Below the pieces are notes generated by a model. It had not been told where the DNA came from. It saw only the letters and a list, made by a program, of their open reading frames with translations, and ran no database searches. Of a stretch of DNA of 64,000 nucleotides, positions 63,898-64,000 are shown in pieces (within the stretch, counting starts at the first letter, position 1; each line of letters starts with the position of its first letter). This DNA is from Chiridota heheva (lineage: Eukaryota; Echinodermata; Holothuroidea; Apodida; Chiridotidae), in contig JAIGNY010004072.1 in the NCBI GenBank assembly GCA_020152595.1, positions 2,272,501 to 2,336,500 on the forward strand. The letters are read 5' to 3'. The position numbers were made by a program, and so were the translations under genes.

Positions 63898-64000
63898 TTT
63901 TGCTGATCCCTGTATCAAATTTTTAGGCTTTTATATTGACTGTAATTCATATTGGAGAGATCACATAATTATCATTTGTAAGAAAATTTCTAGAAATGTA
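63898..64000 (+). pseudogene. LINE A-type RT C-terminal fragment, cut by the window end
   Basis: The plus frame reads FADPCIKFLGFYIDCNSYW then RDHIIIICKKISRNV, which parallels FAKFVSVYIDSRLTWQTHID of LINE A at 9710-9775. It continues past the window. Confidence 0.6.

Larger units (their letters stand above)
60527..64000 (-). other. ETS gene upstream intron, incomplete
   Basis: The strong acceptor at 60526/60527 implies at least 3.5 kb of intron here. I looked for the N-terminal acidic activation segment on the minus strand and did not see it. Contents: a tRNA-derived SINE near 60.9-61.1 kb, a short repeat at 63238, an array at 63563 and a LINE piece at the end. 61110-63235 shows nothing recognisable apart from a short (TA)n at 62190-62208. 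Confidence 0.65.

Overview
This is a stretch of animal nuclear genome, with no bacterial-style operons. It is AT-rich, has long introns and is crowded with retrotransposons and satellite-like arrays. The one host gene I can support is on the minus strand: an ETS transcription factor of the PEA3 subfamily (vertebrate ETV1/ETV4/ETV5). Six coding exons are visible, at 60526-60293, 57216-56967, 29918-29725, 26265-26182, 22830-22667 and 19487-19086. All five visible junctions are phase-compatible, giving about 441 residues and a complete ETS domain at the C-terminal side. The 5' exons are not in the window and presumably lie beyond base 64000. The mix of DIRS elements, RNase H-bearing LINEs and hairpin-ended repeat-cored elements suggests a marine invertebrate such as a mollusc, echinoderm or hemichordate. 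That is inference; the species cannot be read from the sequence.

Layout. 1-125: fragment of a DIRS leader. 160-3940: nothing convincing. 3942-11650: a three-level nest, in which a minus-strand LINE with an RNase H domain (LINE B) is split by a plus-strand LINE (LINE A, 5263-10320), itself split by a 2-kb hAT-type element (7639-9681) with an 8-bp target duplication. 11745-14430: three minisatellites. 14430-19085: AT-rich sequence downstream of the ETS gene, probably including its 3' UTR. 19086-60526: the visible part of the ETS gene. The intron between 29918 and 56967 is about 27 kb and holds two related DIRS elements (31747-39701 and 45836-53660), LINE copies and tandem arrays. 57.8-60.2 kb and 63.5-63.8 kb: more minisatellite arrays. 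63.9 kb to the end: start of another LINE A-type fragment.

The most unusual object is the first DIRS element. It has near-identical inverted terminal repeats and an internal complementary region that equals the two outer edges joined, the hallmark of DIRS replication through a circle. Apart from a short gag N-terminal remnant it has no recognisable gag, RT, RNase H or tyrosine recombinase. Its body is CpG-rich tandem repeats: a ~158-bp array, five amplified copies of a leader landmark and a ~50-bp array whose units each contain a hairpin. The second element (45836-53660) is an older relative that keeps degenerate gag, RT (YLDD intact), RNase H and tyrosine recombinase in the same orientation, so it shows what the first has lost. 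A second theme is a set of tandem arrays with unrelated cores that share a common stem-loop terminus (GGTTC..TTATGCT..GCAT..GAACC followed by A's).
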